Source: an uncultured delta proteobacterium
GTDB taxonomy: Bacteria > Myxococcota_A > Polyangia > Polyangiales > Ga0077539
NCBI GenBank assembly: GCA_903845045.1
Contig: CAIMWA010000648.1
Location: 1-49,187, forward strand
Direction: 5' to 3'
Length of the DNA: 49,187 bases
The notes under the pieces are model-generated. The model saw nothing but the letters and a program-made list of their open reading frames with translations. It searched no databases and was not told where the DNA came from. Of the stretch, positions 8,420 through 16,193 are shown one piece after another (the first letter of the stretch is position 1; each line of letters opens with the position of its first letter). Made by a program: the position numbers and the translations under genes.

Positions 8420-9379
8420 TCAGCGGAAGTGGTAGACCTCGGCGGGGCCGTTGATGCTCGCGAGGGCGTCGACGTACTCGAGAAACGTCCTGCGGCGGTG
8501 CATCACCGCGCGGAGCTGGGCCTCGCGCAGCAGCGGGTCGTTGCCGTCGGCGTCGTTGGCCATCGCCTGGCGCAGCGCAGGGAGCGAGAGGGCGCGCACG
8601 TGCTCCACCAGGTCCCGCGAGAAGCGCTGCACGCGCTGCAGGAACGAGAAGATGATGTCCTGCTTCCAGCGCGGCATGGGCTCGAGGAAGCCGCCGTTGT
8701 TGTCGCGGTACACGAGGCCGCCGTGGGCGTCGACGAGGGTGTTCGTGCCGTGCCAGCGGTCCCAATTGCCGATGAGGAAATCGAAGGAGATCAGCGTCGA
8801 GATCTCCTCGGCGCGGCGCACGTCGGCGGGGGGAATGTCCACACCGGCGACGAGCTGATCGGTCCAGGTGGTGAGGGCCTCGCCGCTGAAGATGCCCGCG
8901 CGGTGCAGCACCGGCACCCAGTAGATCATCGCGCCGCGGGACCATCCGGCCCGGAAGACGAGGCGTCGCGTCTCGACGGCGGCGAGCTCGGAGCGCGATA
9001 CGCGGCGAAACACCGCCGGGGGAACCCGATCGATGCCGAGGAGCTGGGCCACGCGGAACGCTCCCACCTCGGCGCGCCAGTGGTCGACGTGGCGCCGCTC
9101 GCTCGGCTTGTACGCGCCGTCGATGGGACCCTCGAGGTCGCAGCGGAGGTTGATGGAGGTGTTGCCGACGTTCCGTGCCCCGAGGATCGGAGCCTCCTGG
9201 AGGGCGGTGACGATGGCCTCCTCGGGCAGGTCGCCGTAGCGGCGCACCGTCGCCTCGAAGGGGTTCGGCGGGATCATCCCAGGCTCCGGCGGCGGTCCCG
9301 GCTGCGCGAGGAGGCCGCGCGGTCGCGAGGCGATCGCACCGAGGGCGAGCGCGAGCACGTGGCGCCGGGTGAGGTCCAT
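8420..9379 (-). CDS. Exported protein with Fam20/HipA/PI-kinase-like atypical kinase signature
   Basis: 319 residues with an N-terminal export signal: RR at residues 5-6, then a hydrophobic core VLALALGAIA and a probable cleavage near LLAQ, so Tat export is possible and Sec is the alternative. The mature part carries, in order, an ATP-Lys-like site GAYKPSE (Lys91), an acidic residue in WRAEVGAFRVAQLLG (Glu104), a catalytic-loop-like ISFDFLIGNWDRWHGTN (Asp207, with Asn213) and a metal-site-like VYRDNNGGF (Asp226-Asn227). That order and wording (K, E-x-x-A-x-x-L-A-x-x-L-G, G-N-x-D-R, D-N-x-x-x-F) is seen in the HipA, PI3/4-kinase and Fam20/VLK-type superfamily. A CotH-type secreted kinase is a more distant alternative. 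Activity and substrate are unknown. It is separated from the thioesterase upstream by its own candidate -10 box. Confidence 0.7.
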   Translation of the reverse strand: MDLTRRHVLALALGAIASRPRGLLAQPGPPPEPGMIPPNPFEATVRRYGDLPEEAIVTALQEAPILGARNVGNTSINLRCDLEGPIDGAYKPSERRHVDHWRAEVGAFRVAQLLGIDRVPPAVFRRVSRSELAAVETRRLVFRAGWSRGAMIYWVPVLHRAGIFSGEALTTWTDQLVAGVDIPPADVRRAEEISTLISFDFLIGNWDRWHGTNTLVDAHGGLVYRDNNGGFLEPMPRWKQDIIFSFLQRVQRFSRDLVEHVRALSLPALRQAMANDADGNDPLLREAQLRAVMHRRRTFLEYVDALASINGPAEVYHFR

Positions 9380-9390
9380 GGGGCCCGCGC

Positions 9391-9421
9391 ACTGTATGAC
9401 GCCGACGGCGAGGAACGCGAA
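9391..9421 (-). promoter_or_regulatory. Candidate promoter for the exported kinase-fold gene
   Basis: On the minus strand TTCGCG (9421-9416), 19-nt spacer, TACAGT (9396-9391), then 11 nt to the ATG at 9379. The spacer is at the long end of the usual range. Confidence 0.35.
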
Positions 9422-9431
9422 AACCCTGCGA

Positions 9432-9851
9432 TCAGCCCGGCGACGGCGCCGTGTGGGCGGCGAGCAGCGCGCGCACGTCCGCGGGCATGTCGACGCCGGC
9501 GATGGTGTCGAGGCGGCACAGCACCACGACCTGGCGCACCGTCGCGCAGCGGACCGCGTCGGCCTTGCGGGTGAGCGTGTGCAGCATGGTGAACGATCGG
9601 TTGCCCAGGCGCTCGATGGCGGTGTCGATGACGGCGACGTCGCCGTAGCGGAGCGGCGCGTGGTAGTCGATCTCGACGTGCACGCTCGGCACGCCGAGTC
9701 CGCGCTTCATGGTGAGCTCCGCGTAGCCTCCGTCGAGGGCGCCGAAGAGCGCCTCGATGGCGTCGTGGCAGTAGTCGAGATAGCGCGCGAAGAAGACGAT
9801 GCGCGCGGCGTCGACCTCGGCGAAGCGGACCGGGCGTTCGAGTCGAAACAT
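9432..9851 (-). CDS. 4HBT hot-dog-fold acyl-CoA thioesterase (YbgC/FadM-like)
   Basis: 139 residues from ATG 9851; a GTG at 9860 would add three residues. It hydrolyses acyl-CoA or 4-hydroxybenzoyl-CoA-type thioesters. The family signature is clear: VRFAEVDAARIVFFARYLDYCHDAIEAL (family V-x-x-x-D-x-x-G-H-V-x-x-x-x-Y-x-x-x), here with Asp in the D-A-A-R-I-V-F-F position, followed by VHVEIDYHAPLRYGDVAVIDTAIERLGNRSF. Length is typical for the family. The ATG is favoured by a TTCCCG-N17-TAGGGT promoter whose -10 ends 7 nt before it. It is divergent from the ABC transporter cluster. Together with the thiolase and hydroxyacyl-CoA dehydrogenase it suggests acyl-CoA turnover in this region, though there is no common operon. 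Confidence 0.88.
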   Translation of the reverse strand: MFRLERPVRFAEVDAARIVFFARYLDYCHDAIEALFGALDGGYAELTMKRGLGVPSVHVEIDYHAPLRYGDVAVIDTAIERLGNRSFTMLHTLTRKADAVRCATVRQVVVLCRLDTIAGVDMPADVRALLAAHTAPSPG

Positions 9852-9858
9852 CGGCGGC

Positions 9859-9887
9859 ACCCTACGCCGTCGTCACGAACGCGGGAA
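9859..9887 (-). promoter_or_regulatory. Candidate leaderless-type promoter of the thioesterase gene
   Basis: Minus strand: TTCCCG (9887-9882), 17-nt spacer, TAGGGT (9864-9859), then 7 nt to ATG 9851. It predicts a transcript starting at or next to the start codon. Confidence 0.5.
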
Positions 9888-9940
9888 TAGTCCTGTTTCA
9901 CAGGGGGTTCGGGGGCGCGCGCGACGAACCGCGAGGCTCG

Positions 9941-9968
9941 TTGACAGGGAGGGTTCGGTGGCTAGGAT
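9941..9968 (+). promoter_or_regulatory. Sigma-70-type promoter of the Gld-type ABC cluster
   Basis: A perfect TTGACA (9941-9946), 16-nt spacer, TAGGAT (9963-9968). It is the best consensus -35 in the window and would give a leader of about 48 nt before ATG 10023. Confidence 0.65.
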
Positions 9969-10022
9969 GCGCGCCCGCCGACCCCCCGGCGCAACGGAAG
10001 ACCCATCGAAAGCACACTGCGA

Positions 10023-11075
10023 ATGGCCAACAACGACGTGATGATCGAGACGCGGGAGCTGACGAAGATCTACGGCGCCCAGCGCGCCGTGGACCGCATC
10101 AGCTTCGAGATCCGCCGCGGGGAGGTGGTGGGGTTCCTGGGTCCGAACGGGGCGGGCAAGTCCACCACGATGAAGATCCTCACGTGCTTCATCTCGCCGA
10201 CCGAGGGGACGGCGAAGGTGGGCGGCTGGGACGTCTTCGACGACCCGCTCGCGGTGCGCTCGCTCATCGGCTACCTGCCGCAGCGCGCGTCGCTCTACCC
10301 CGAGATGGGCGTCGTCGAGTACCTCGAGTTCGCCGCAGAGCTCCGCGCCATCGCGTCGGACAAGCGCCGCGCGAAGATCAAGGAGGTCGTCGAGATCTGC
10401 GGCCTCAAGGACGTGCTCGCCAAGACCATCAACGAGCTCTCCTACGGCTACCGTCAACGCGTCGGCCTCGCGCAGGCGCTGATCCACGACCCGCCGATCC
10501 TCATCCTCGACGAGCCGACGGCGGACCTCGACCCCAACGAGAGCGCCGAGGTCATCTCGTACATCAAGGAGATCGGGCGCACGCGCACGATCATGCTGTC
10601 GACGCACGACCTCGCCGAGGTGAAGGAGGCGTGCCAGCGCGTCCTCATCGTCAACCGCGGCAAGATCGTGGCCGACGGCGCGCCGGACGAGCTCGCGACG
10701 AAGAGCGGCAGCGTGCGCTACGTCGTCGCGCTCGACGCGTCGGAGTCCGAGGCGGGCGCTGCGAAGCGCAACGCGGCGACGTCGCAAGAGGTCATCGACG
10801 CCGTGAAGGGCGTCGTCTCCGGGAGCAGCGTGAAGGTGCTCCCGAACGACGACCGCGCGACGGTGCTCGAGGTCGTGGCCAAGGGCAGCAACGACCACCG
10901 CCGCGAGTTCTTCCGCCTCGCGGTGGAGAAGAAGTGGGACCTCGTCGAGCTCCGTCGCGAGACGGTGCAGCTCGAGGAGGTGTTCCGGCAGCTGACCGTC
11001 GGCGACGGCGCACCGCGCCGCAACGCCGCGAAGAAGACCGAGGGTGACGTGAAGGAGCAAGCGAGCGATGTCTGA
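10023..11075 (+). CDS. ABC transporter ATP-binding protein (ABC-2/GldA type)
   Basis: 350 residues. The nucleotide-binding domain occupies about residues 7-235: Walker A GPNGAGKST (40-48), a Q-loop region (YLPQRASLYPEMGV), a signature LSYGYRQRVGLAQALIHDP (LSxGxxQR form), Walker B LILDEPTADLD and an H-loop STHDLAE. The ~110-residue C-terminal extension (about 236-350) is typical of GldA/CcmA-like ATPases, which energise ABC-2 permeases. It is the first gene of a cluster with a permease, a GldG-like auxiliary protein and a DUF4340 protein. In Bacteroidota the equivalent GldA-GldFG set is linked to gliding or lipid and polysaccharide handling; elsewhere the transported substrate is unknown. The stop overlaps the permease start by 8 nt. 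Confidence 0.93.
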   Translation: MANNDVMIETRELTKIYGAQRAVDRISFEIRRGEVVGFLGPNGAGKSTTMKILTCFISPTEGTAKVGGWDVFDDPLAVRSLIGYLPQRASLYPEMGVVEYLEFAAELRAIASDKRRAKIKEVVEICGLKDVLAKTINELSYGYRQRVGLAQALIHDPPILILDEPTADLDPNESAEVISYIKEIGRTRTIMLSTHDLAEVKEACQRVLIVNRGKIVADGAPDELATKSGSVRYVVALDASESEAGAAKRNAATSQEVIDAVKGVVSGSSVKVLPNDDRATVLEVVAKGSNDHRREFFRLAVEKKWDLVELRRETVQLEEVFRQLTVGDGAPRRNAAKKTEGDVKEQASDV

Positions 11076-11850
11076 TCAGGAAGCAACCGCGCCGAAGCCC
11101 GTCGGGCCCCAGCCCCGGGGCTCCATCGGCACGCCCGTCGGCAACACCCTCGCCATCGCGCGCCGGGAGTTCGTCTCGTACTTCTCGTCGCCGCTCGGCT
11201 ACATCGTCATCGGGATGTTCCTGCTCCTCGTGGGCTTCCTTTTCTTCATCCCGTTCGCGTTCCTGACGCTCGGCAAGGCGACGCTGCAGCCGATGTTCAA
11301 CAGCATCTCGTGGCTGCTGCCGCTCATCTCGCCGGCCATCGCGATGCGCACCTTCGCCGAGGAGTCGCGCACCGGCACCCTCGAGATGCTCATCACGCAG
11401 CCCGTCCGGGACTGGGAGGTGATCCTCGGGAAGTACCTCGGCGCCATGGGGCTCCTCGCGGTGTGCATCCTCGGGACCTTCAGCTACCCGGTGATCATCT
11501 CGCGCGTCGGCGAGCTCGACTGGGGCCCCGTCGCCGGCGGCTACCTCGGGCTGCTCCTCGGCGGCGCGGCCTACGTCTCCTTCGGCGTCATGGTCAGCTC
11601 CTTCACCAAGGACCAGATCACCGCGTTCTTCGTGAGCTTCATCGTCGGCGCGGTGTTCTTCTTGATGAACAAGGCGCTGATCTTCTTCGGCGGCGCGGCC
11701 TCGGTCATCGAGTACCTCTGCCCCGACTACCACTTCTCGAACATCGCCCGCGGCGTCCTCGACGCGCGCAACATCATCTACTTCTGCAGTGTGATCTTCG
11801 TCTGCCTGCTGGCCACGGCCCGCTCCCTCGGCAGCCGGCGGTGGAGCTGA
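11068..11850 (+). CDS. ABC-2 type transporter permease (GldF-like)
   Basis: 260 residues from ATG 11068, overlapping the ATPase gene by 8 nt, which indicates translational coupling. About six hydrophobic segments can be read: the first begins YFSSPLGYIVIGMFLLLVGFLFFIP near residue 33, followed by segments with LLPLISPAIAMRTFAEE, MGLLAVCILGTFSYPVI, GYLGLLLGGAAYVSFGVMVSSFTKDQ, ITAFFVSFIVGAVFFLM and a terminal IIYFCSVIFVCLLA. The motif AMRTFAEESRTGTLEMLITQPV is the conserved cytoplasmic coupling region of ABC-2 permeases of the GldF/NosY group. It forms the membrane channel driven by the ATPase encoded just upstream. Substrate unknown. Confidence 0.93.
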   Translation: MSDQEATAPKPVGPQPRGSIGTPVGNTLAIARREFVSYFSSPLGYIVIGMFLLLVGFLFFIPFAFLTLGKATLQPMFNSISWLLPLISPAIAMRTFAEESRTGTLEMLITQPVRDWEVILGKYLGAMGLLAVCILGTFSYPVIISRVGELDWGPVAGGYLGLLLGGAAYVSFGVMVSSFTKDQITAFFVSFIVGAVFFLMNKALIFFGGAASVIEYLCPDYHFSNIARGVLDARNIIYFCSVIFVCLLATARSLGSRRWS

Positions 11851-11852
11851 AC

Positions 11853-13493
11853 ATGGAACGTCGTCGTCAAGCCCGCGCCGAAACCGGCGCCTTCGTGATC
11901 ATCGCGCTCGCGGCGGTGGTGCTGCTCAACGTGCTCGCGGTGAAGGCGCTGCACCTGCGCATCGACCTCACCAAGCGCGGCCTCTACTCGCTGTCGCAGG
12001 GCACGCGCCGCACGCTCGGCCGCCTCACCGACAACCTCACCGTCACCATCTACTGGACGCCGGACCAGCCCGCGCCCGCCAACGACGACGAGCGCCTGCT
12101 GCGCGAGCAGCTCGACGAGTACGTCGCCGCCGGCCGCGGCCGCGTCGAGGTGCGGTGGGTGCGCGCCGACAACGACGAGCGCCGCCGCGCCGCCGACAGC
12201 GCGAACTGCACGAAGCGCGTGCTCCAGACCATCAACCAGCAGTCGGAGCAGGCGAACCTCGCCGAGGTCTACCGCTGCATCACGTTCTCGTACCTCCGCT
12301 CCACGGAGCGCATCGAGTTCGTGAACCCCGGCATCGAGGGCATGGAGTACCAGATCACCTCGATCGTGAAGAAGATGATCGACCCCGAGCGGACCATCGG
12401 GTTCCTCACGGGGCACGACGAGGGCTCGCCGGAGCAGGCGCTGCCGTACCTCTCGCGCATCCTTCAGGAAGCGCACCTCGGCTACGCCACGCGCACCATC
12501 GACCTGCACGGCGGCGAGGAAGACATCCCCAACGACATCAAGGGCCTGGTCATCATGGCCCCGAACCGTCGCATCGAGGAGCGCGAGCTGCGCCGCATCA
12601 ACGGCTACCTGATGCGCGGCGGCTCCGTGGCGGTGTTCGCGAGCGGCGTCAGCATCACCGGCACCGACACGCGCCCCACGGCGACGGCGGCGGAGCACCA
12701 CCTCGGCGACCTCCTCGGCGGCTACGGCGTCACGCTCAACCCCGACATCATCGTCGACTTCCAGGGCACCGACACGATCCAGGAGATCGAGCAGGGCCGC
12801 GCGCGCGTGCCGATGTTCACGTACCCGTCGCTCGCGGCGCGGCGTGACCCGGGCCAGCCGGGCATCGACACGTCGCACCCGGCGGTGTTCCGCCTCCCGG
12901 GCGTGGTCCTTCCGTTCGTGTCGTCGCTCACGGTGAACAGCTCCCGCGCGCGGGAGAACGGCACCGTTCTCAGCGAGCTCGCCCGCACCAGCGACCGCTC
13001 GGTGTCGCAGCACGACCACTTCGACCTCGACGCCATCGAGCTCATCCAGCGCCGCCAGTCGATCTTCGGCAGCGCGCGGGGCTCGTACCTCGTCGGCGTC
13101 GCCCTCGAGGGCCAGCTTCGCAGCGCCTTCGCGGCGAACGACACGGACCACCCGGCGGCGCACGCCCCGTCCGACCATCCGGCGCGCTTGCTCGTGATCG
13201 GCTCCGGCAAGGCGTTCCACATCGAGCAGCTCCGCGCCATCGCGCCGCTCCAGGGCGGGATGCCGACGAACGTGCAGATGCTCCTCAACGTCTTCGATTG
13301 GCTCAGCCAGGATCCGGATCTCCTCGCCGTTCGCGCGAAGGACGTCTCGGAGCCCAGCCTCCAGGCGATGACGGACACCAAGAAGCAGCTCTTCAAGTGG
13401 GGCAGCATCCTCGGATTGCCGCTCCTCGTGGGCGTGCTCGGCGTCGTGCTCAGCTCGATGCGCGCGCGCAAGCGGGCCGAAATCACCCTCTGA
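11853..13493 (+). CDS. GldG-like ABC auxiliary protein (Gldg / ABC-type uncharacterised transport domain)
   Basis: 546 residues from ATG 11853, two bases after the permease stop; the frame is open upstream but the extension overlaps the permease. An N-terminal transmembrane helix (about 13-32, FVIIALAAVVLLNVLAVKAL) is followed by the family segment RIDLTKRGLYSLSQGTRRTLGRL and then a large extracytoplasmic region. A GFLTGHDEGSPEQALPYL block and RRINGYLMRGGSVAVFASG match the IFT52/GldG-like Rossmann-type domain. The helix at the C-terminus (about 515-535, ILGLPLLVGVLGVVLSS) ends in an Arg/Lys-rich tail, as expected for the second anchor. It probably works as the periplasmic partner of the permease. 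Expression with its neighbours is supported by the tight spacing. Confidence 0.9.
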   Translation: MERRRQARAETGAFVIIALAAVVLLNVLAVKALHLRIDLTKRGLYSLSQGTRRTLGRLTDNLTVTIYWTPDQPAPANDDERLLREQLDEYVAAGRGRVEVRWVRADNDERRRAADSANCTKRVLQTINQQSEQANLAEVYRCITFSYLRSTERIEFVNPGIEGMEYQITSIVKKMIDPERTIGFLTGHDEGSPEQALPYLSRILQEAHLGYATRTIDLHGGEEDIPNDIKGLVIMAPNRRIEERELRRINGYLMRGGSVAVFASGVSITGTDTRPTATAAEHHLGDLLGGYGVTLNPDIIVDFQGTDTIQEIEQGRARVPMFTYPSLAARRDPGQPGIDTSHPAVFRLPGVVLPFVSSLTVNSSRARENGTVLSELARTSDRSVSQHDHFDLDAIELIQRRQSIFGSARGSYLVGVALEGQLRSAFAANDTDHPAAHAPSDHPARLLVIGSGKAFHIEQLRAIAPLQGGMPTNVQMLLNVFDWLSQDPDLLAVRAKDVSEPSLQAMTDTKKQLFKWGSILGLPLLVGVLGVVLSSMRARKRAEITL

Positions 13494-13518
13494 TCGCCAC
13501 CGCAGGAACGTCCTCCCC

Positions 13519-14652
13519 ATGAGCTCCAAGAACATCGGCATCGGGCTGGCCGTCGTGGCCGTCCTCGGCGGTCTGACCGCCTACGTGTACCGCCCGCAGA
13601 CGCAGGAGTCCGCCGCCAGCGCCGCGCCCACGAACCCGTGGTCCCGCGTCGAGGTCGCGCGCATCGACCACGTGACCCTGCACCGCCCGTCGGGGGCCGA
13701 GGGCCAGCGTGACATCGAGCTGGAGAAGCGCGACGGCGCGTGGACCATGACCGCGCCGGGCCGCGGACCGACGGAGGCCCGCGCCGTCGAGGACCTCGTG
13801 CAGCGCTTCGCCGACATGCGCGTCACGCGCATCGCCGGCCGCAACACCGCCAGCCACGGCACCTTCGAGGTGGACGACGCCCACGCGGTGCACGTCACCC
13901 TCAAGTCCGGCGCGAGCTCCGTCGTCGACGTCTTCGTCGGCTCCACCATCGGCTCGGGCACCGCGGTGCGCGTGCCGGGGCGGCCCGAGACCTTCGAGGT
14001 CGACCAGGCCATCACGTCGATGGTCCAGCGCGAGGCCCGCGACTGGCGCAACCGCGAGATCACGCACCTCAACCGCGGCGACGTCGCCTCGGTGGAGTGG
14101 ACGAACCGCAACGGGACGTTCCACTTCAACAAGAGCGGCGAGACGTGGACCGCCGCGACGGGGACGACCGTCGAGCGCCTCGACACCGCGCGCGTCGGCT
14201 CCCTCGTCGACAGCATCACGAACCTCCGCGCGACGGACTTCGCGGCGCCCGCCGCGGCCGTCGGCATCGCGGCGGACAGCCCTCGCTTCACGCTCACCAC
14301 GACGGCGGGCGACGGCGGCGCGCAGACCGTCACGGTGCGCCTCGGCAACAACAGCGGCGACAGCGACGCGTTCGTGCAGCGCGAGGGCAGCGACATCGTC
14401 TACGTCGTCACGCGCTCCGTGGCGGAGTCCATCAACCCCGCGGTCACGGCGTTCCAGACGCCGCTTCCCGTCGACGCTGGCGCCGCGGCCGATGCCCCGG
14501 CCCCCGCGCCCGCTGCGGCCCCGTCGTTCCCTCCGCCTGGCATGGGCGGCCCCGGTGGACCGGGCGGACCCGGTGGCGGTCAGCAGATCCCGCCCGAGGT
14601 CATGGAGCAGCTTCGTCGGCAGCTCCAGCAGCGCGGCGCTGCGCCGCACTGA
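13519..14652 (+). CDS. DUF4340 domain membrane-anchored protein
   Basis: 377 residues, 25 nt after the GldG-like gene with an AGGA about 10 nt upstream of ATG 13519. An N-terminal helix (about 6-24, IGIGLAVVAVLGGLTAYVY) anchors an extracytoplasmic beta-rich region. This contains the repeated DUF4340 pattern, with segments such as VARIDHVTLHRPSG, LEKRDGAWTMTAPG and FEVDQAITSMVQREARDWRNREI, the last being a typical stretch in this family. The C-terminus has a low-complexity Ala/Pro then Gly/Pro run (GPGGPGGPGGG at about 343-355). DUF4340 genes regularly follow GldG-like genes in bacterial genomes, so it is the fourth component of the cluster. Biochemical role unknown. Confidence 0.88.
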   Translation: MSSKNIGIGLAVVAVLGGLTAYVYRPQTQESAASAAPTNPWSRVEVARIDHVTLHRPSGAEGQRDIELEKRDGAWTMTAPGRGPTEARAVEDLVQRFADMRVTRIAGRNTASHGTFEVDDAHAVHVTLKSGASSVVDVFVGSTIGSGTAVRVPGRPETFEVDQAITSMVQREARDWRNREITHLNRGDVASVEWTNRNGTFHFNKSGETWTAATGTTVERLDTARVGSLVDSITNLRATDFAAPAAAVGIAADSPRFTLTTTAGDGGAQTVTVRLGNNSGDSDAFVQREGSDIVYVVTRSVAESINPAVTAFQTPLPVDAGAAADAPAPAPAAAPSFPPPGMGGPGGPGGPGGGQQIPPEVMEQLRRQLQQRGAAPH

Positions 14653-14664
14653 GCGTCCCACCGG

Positions 14665-14695
14665 TTGCCCTTCGCTCTCGCGGAGGGTGTAGCGT
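14665..14695 (+). promoter_or_regulatory. Candidate leaderless promoter of the beta-helical lipoprotein gene
   Basis: TTGCCC (14665-14670), 19-nt spacer, TAGCGT (14690-14695), then only 6 nt to ATG 14702, so transcription should start at the ATG itself. Confidence 0.5.
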
Positions 14696-14701
14696 TCCCA
14701 G

Positions 14702-16156
14702 ATGCAAATCCTTCGCGCTGCGGCGCTGTGTGCGGCCTGTCTCGTGGCTGCGTGCAGCTCCGACGACACCACCGTCGTGGTCGTCCCCGACGGTGGCACC
14801 GCGCGCGTCGACGCCGGCGCGCAGCGCATGGACGTCCCGGGTCGCTGGGACGTTCCGCCGCTGGACGTTCCCGCGCCCGACGTCGTCGCGAAGGACGTCG
14901 TCGAGGCCGGTGCGGACGTCACCGACGTTCCGACGCGGGCCCAGTACTGCGAGGGCACGGGACCGGCGCTGCAGGTCGGTCCGCCTGGGGCGTCGCGATG
15001 CGCCGGACGGCTGGCCGAGACGGTATTCCGCTACGCCATCTGCACGTGCTCGGACCTCGCGCTGGCGGGGTATCTCCGCACCGACTCCTACGACTCGTCG
15101 CGGGGCGGACCCACGGGCGAGCGGGGCGGGGCCGTGGGCGTGGACGGCAACTACACGATCGTCGGGTACAGCAACCTGGGCGACAACCTCACCATCGCTG
15201 GCGGCGCTCCGCTGTCGCTCGTCGGTGTCCACACGCTCCGCGAGGACCTCTATCTCGGCGGCTCGCTCACGGTCATCGGAACGCTCGACGTCAACCGCGA
15301 CGCGCACGTGCACGGCAACGTCACGGCCCTCGGACCGTTCCACGTGCACCGCGATTTCCAGCAGCAGAACGGGTCGTTCCTGCTCGGCTCGATCACCGTC
15401 GACGGCGCGCGCTCGGACGGCATGGTGTCGTATCCGCCGCCTTGTCCGTGCGGTCCCACGGAGGTGTTCGACATCGCCGGCGCCATCGACGACGCGCGGG
15501 CGAACAACGACAACGTCGCGGGACTCTTCGACCCCACGCACTTCGACGCGGTGGTCGGGCAGCAGATCACCGTCATGCCCTGCGGTCGCTACTTCGCGAA
15601 CCGCGTCGCGGGCCTCGGCGACATCGAGCTCCACGTCGACGGGCGCACGGCGCTCTTCATCGACGGCGACTTCGACCTCGGCGGGTTCTTCAACGTCGTC
15701 CTGGGGGCGCAGGGCGAGCTCGACGTCTTCATCCGCGGCAACGTGCTCGGCGCCGGGTACCTGCGCATGGGCGGATCGAGCCGCCCGTCGGGCGTGCGCA
15801 TCTACATCGCCGGCGCCAACGGCTTCACGCTCCTCGGAGCGTCGCAGTTCGTCGGCAACGTCTACGCGCCCCGGGCGCCGGTCACCATCGCCGGCTACAT
15901 GAACCTCCACGGCGCGATCTTCGCGCACGACCTGCACACCGGCGGCGACCTCGACGTGCACTACGACCGCACCATCGTGCACGCCGGCGACGAGTGCCCG
16001 CCGGACCCGACCCCTGCAACCTGTGCCCACTGCGGAAGCTGCCGGTCGTCGCAGGCCTGCGTCGCCGGTGCGTGCGGTCGCTGCCGCACCGACGCCGACT
16101 GCTGCGATCCGCTGGTGTGCACCGCGGCGGGCGTGTGCGACTCGGTGCCGCCGTGA
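14702..16156 (+). CDS. Lipoprotein with bactofilin-like beta-repeat region and Cys-rich tail
   Basis: 484 residues. Lipoprotein signal: MQILRAAALCAACLVAACSS, with lipobox VAAC and lipidated Cys at 18. A short Asp/Val-rich linker (VPD, DVP-type repeats, about 26-80) follows. Residues about 135-425 consist of short alternating strands built as x-hydrophobic-x-G repeats (TIVGYSNLGDNLTIAGG, GSLTVIGTLDVNRDAHVHGNV, VIDGDF-type), typical of bactofilin or right-handed beta-helix proteins. The segment VYAPRAPVTIAGYMNLHGAI then DVHYDRT resembles the G-x-x-Y-A-P...H-Y-D ending of PilX-like and collagen-binding-like exported proteins. The last ~50 residues hold about a dozen Cys, many as CxxC or CC (ACGRCRTDADCCDP), a Dickkopf-like or disulfide-rich module. 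Surface location is likely; function unknown. Confidence 0.75.
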   Translation: MQILRAAALCAACLVAACSSDDTTVVVVPDGGTARVDAGAQRMDVPGRWDVPPLDVPAPDVVAKDVVEAGADVTDVPTRAQYCEGTGPALQVGPPGASRCAGRLAETVFRYAICTCSDLALAGYLRTDSYDSSRGGPTGERGGAVGVDGNYTIVGYSNLGDNLTIAGGAPLSLVGVHTLREDLYLGGSLTVIGTLDVNRDAHVHGNVTALGPFHVHRDFQQQNGSFLLGSITVDGARSDGMVSYPPPCPCGPTEVFDIAGAIDDARANNDNVAGLFDPTHFDAVVGQQITVMPCGRYFANRVAGLGDIELHVDGRTALFIDGDFDLGGFFNVVLGAQGELDVFIRGNVLGAGYLRMGGSSRPSGVRIYIAGANGFTLLGASQFVGNVYAPRAPVTIAGYMNLHGAIFAHDLHTGGDLDVHYDRTIVHAGDECPPDPTPATCAHCGSCRSSQACVAGACGRCRTDADCCDPLVCTAAGVCDSVPP

Positions 16157-16193
16157 CCTGCTTCGCGCGGCGTGACCGCACCGGGAGTCCGCG

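Noticed and set aside
14540..14580. Short Gly/Pro tandem repeat (GPGGPGGPGGG) at the end of the DUF4340 gene
   Set aside because: Low-complexity coding sequence common at C-termini of secreted proteins here; no sign of a separate element.
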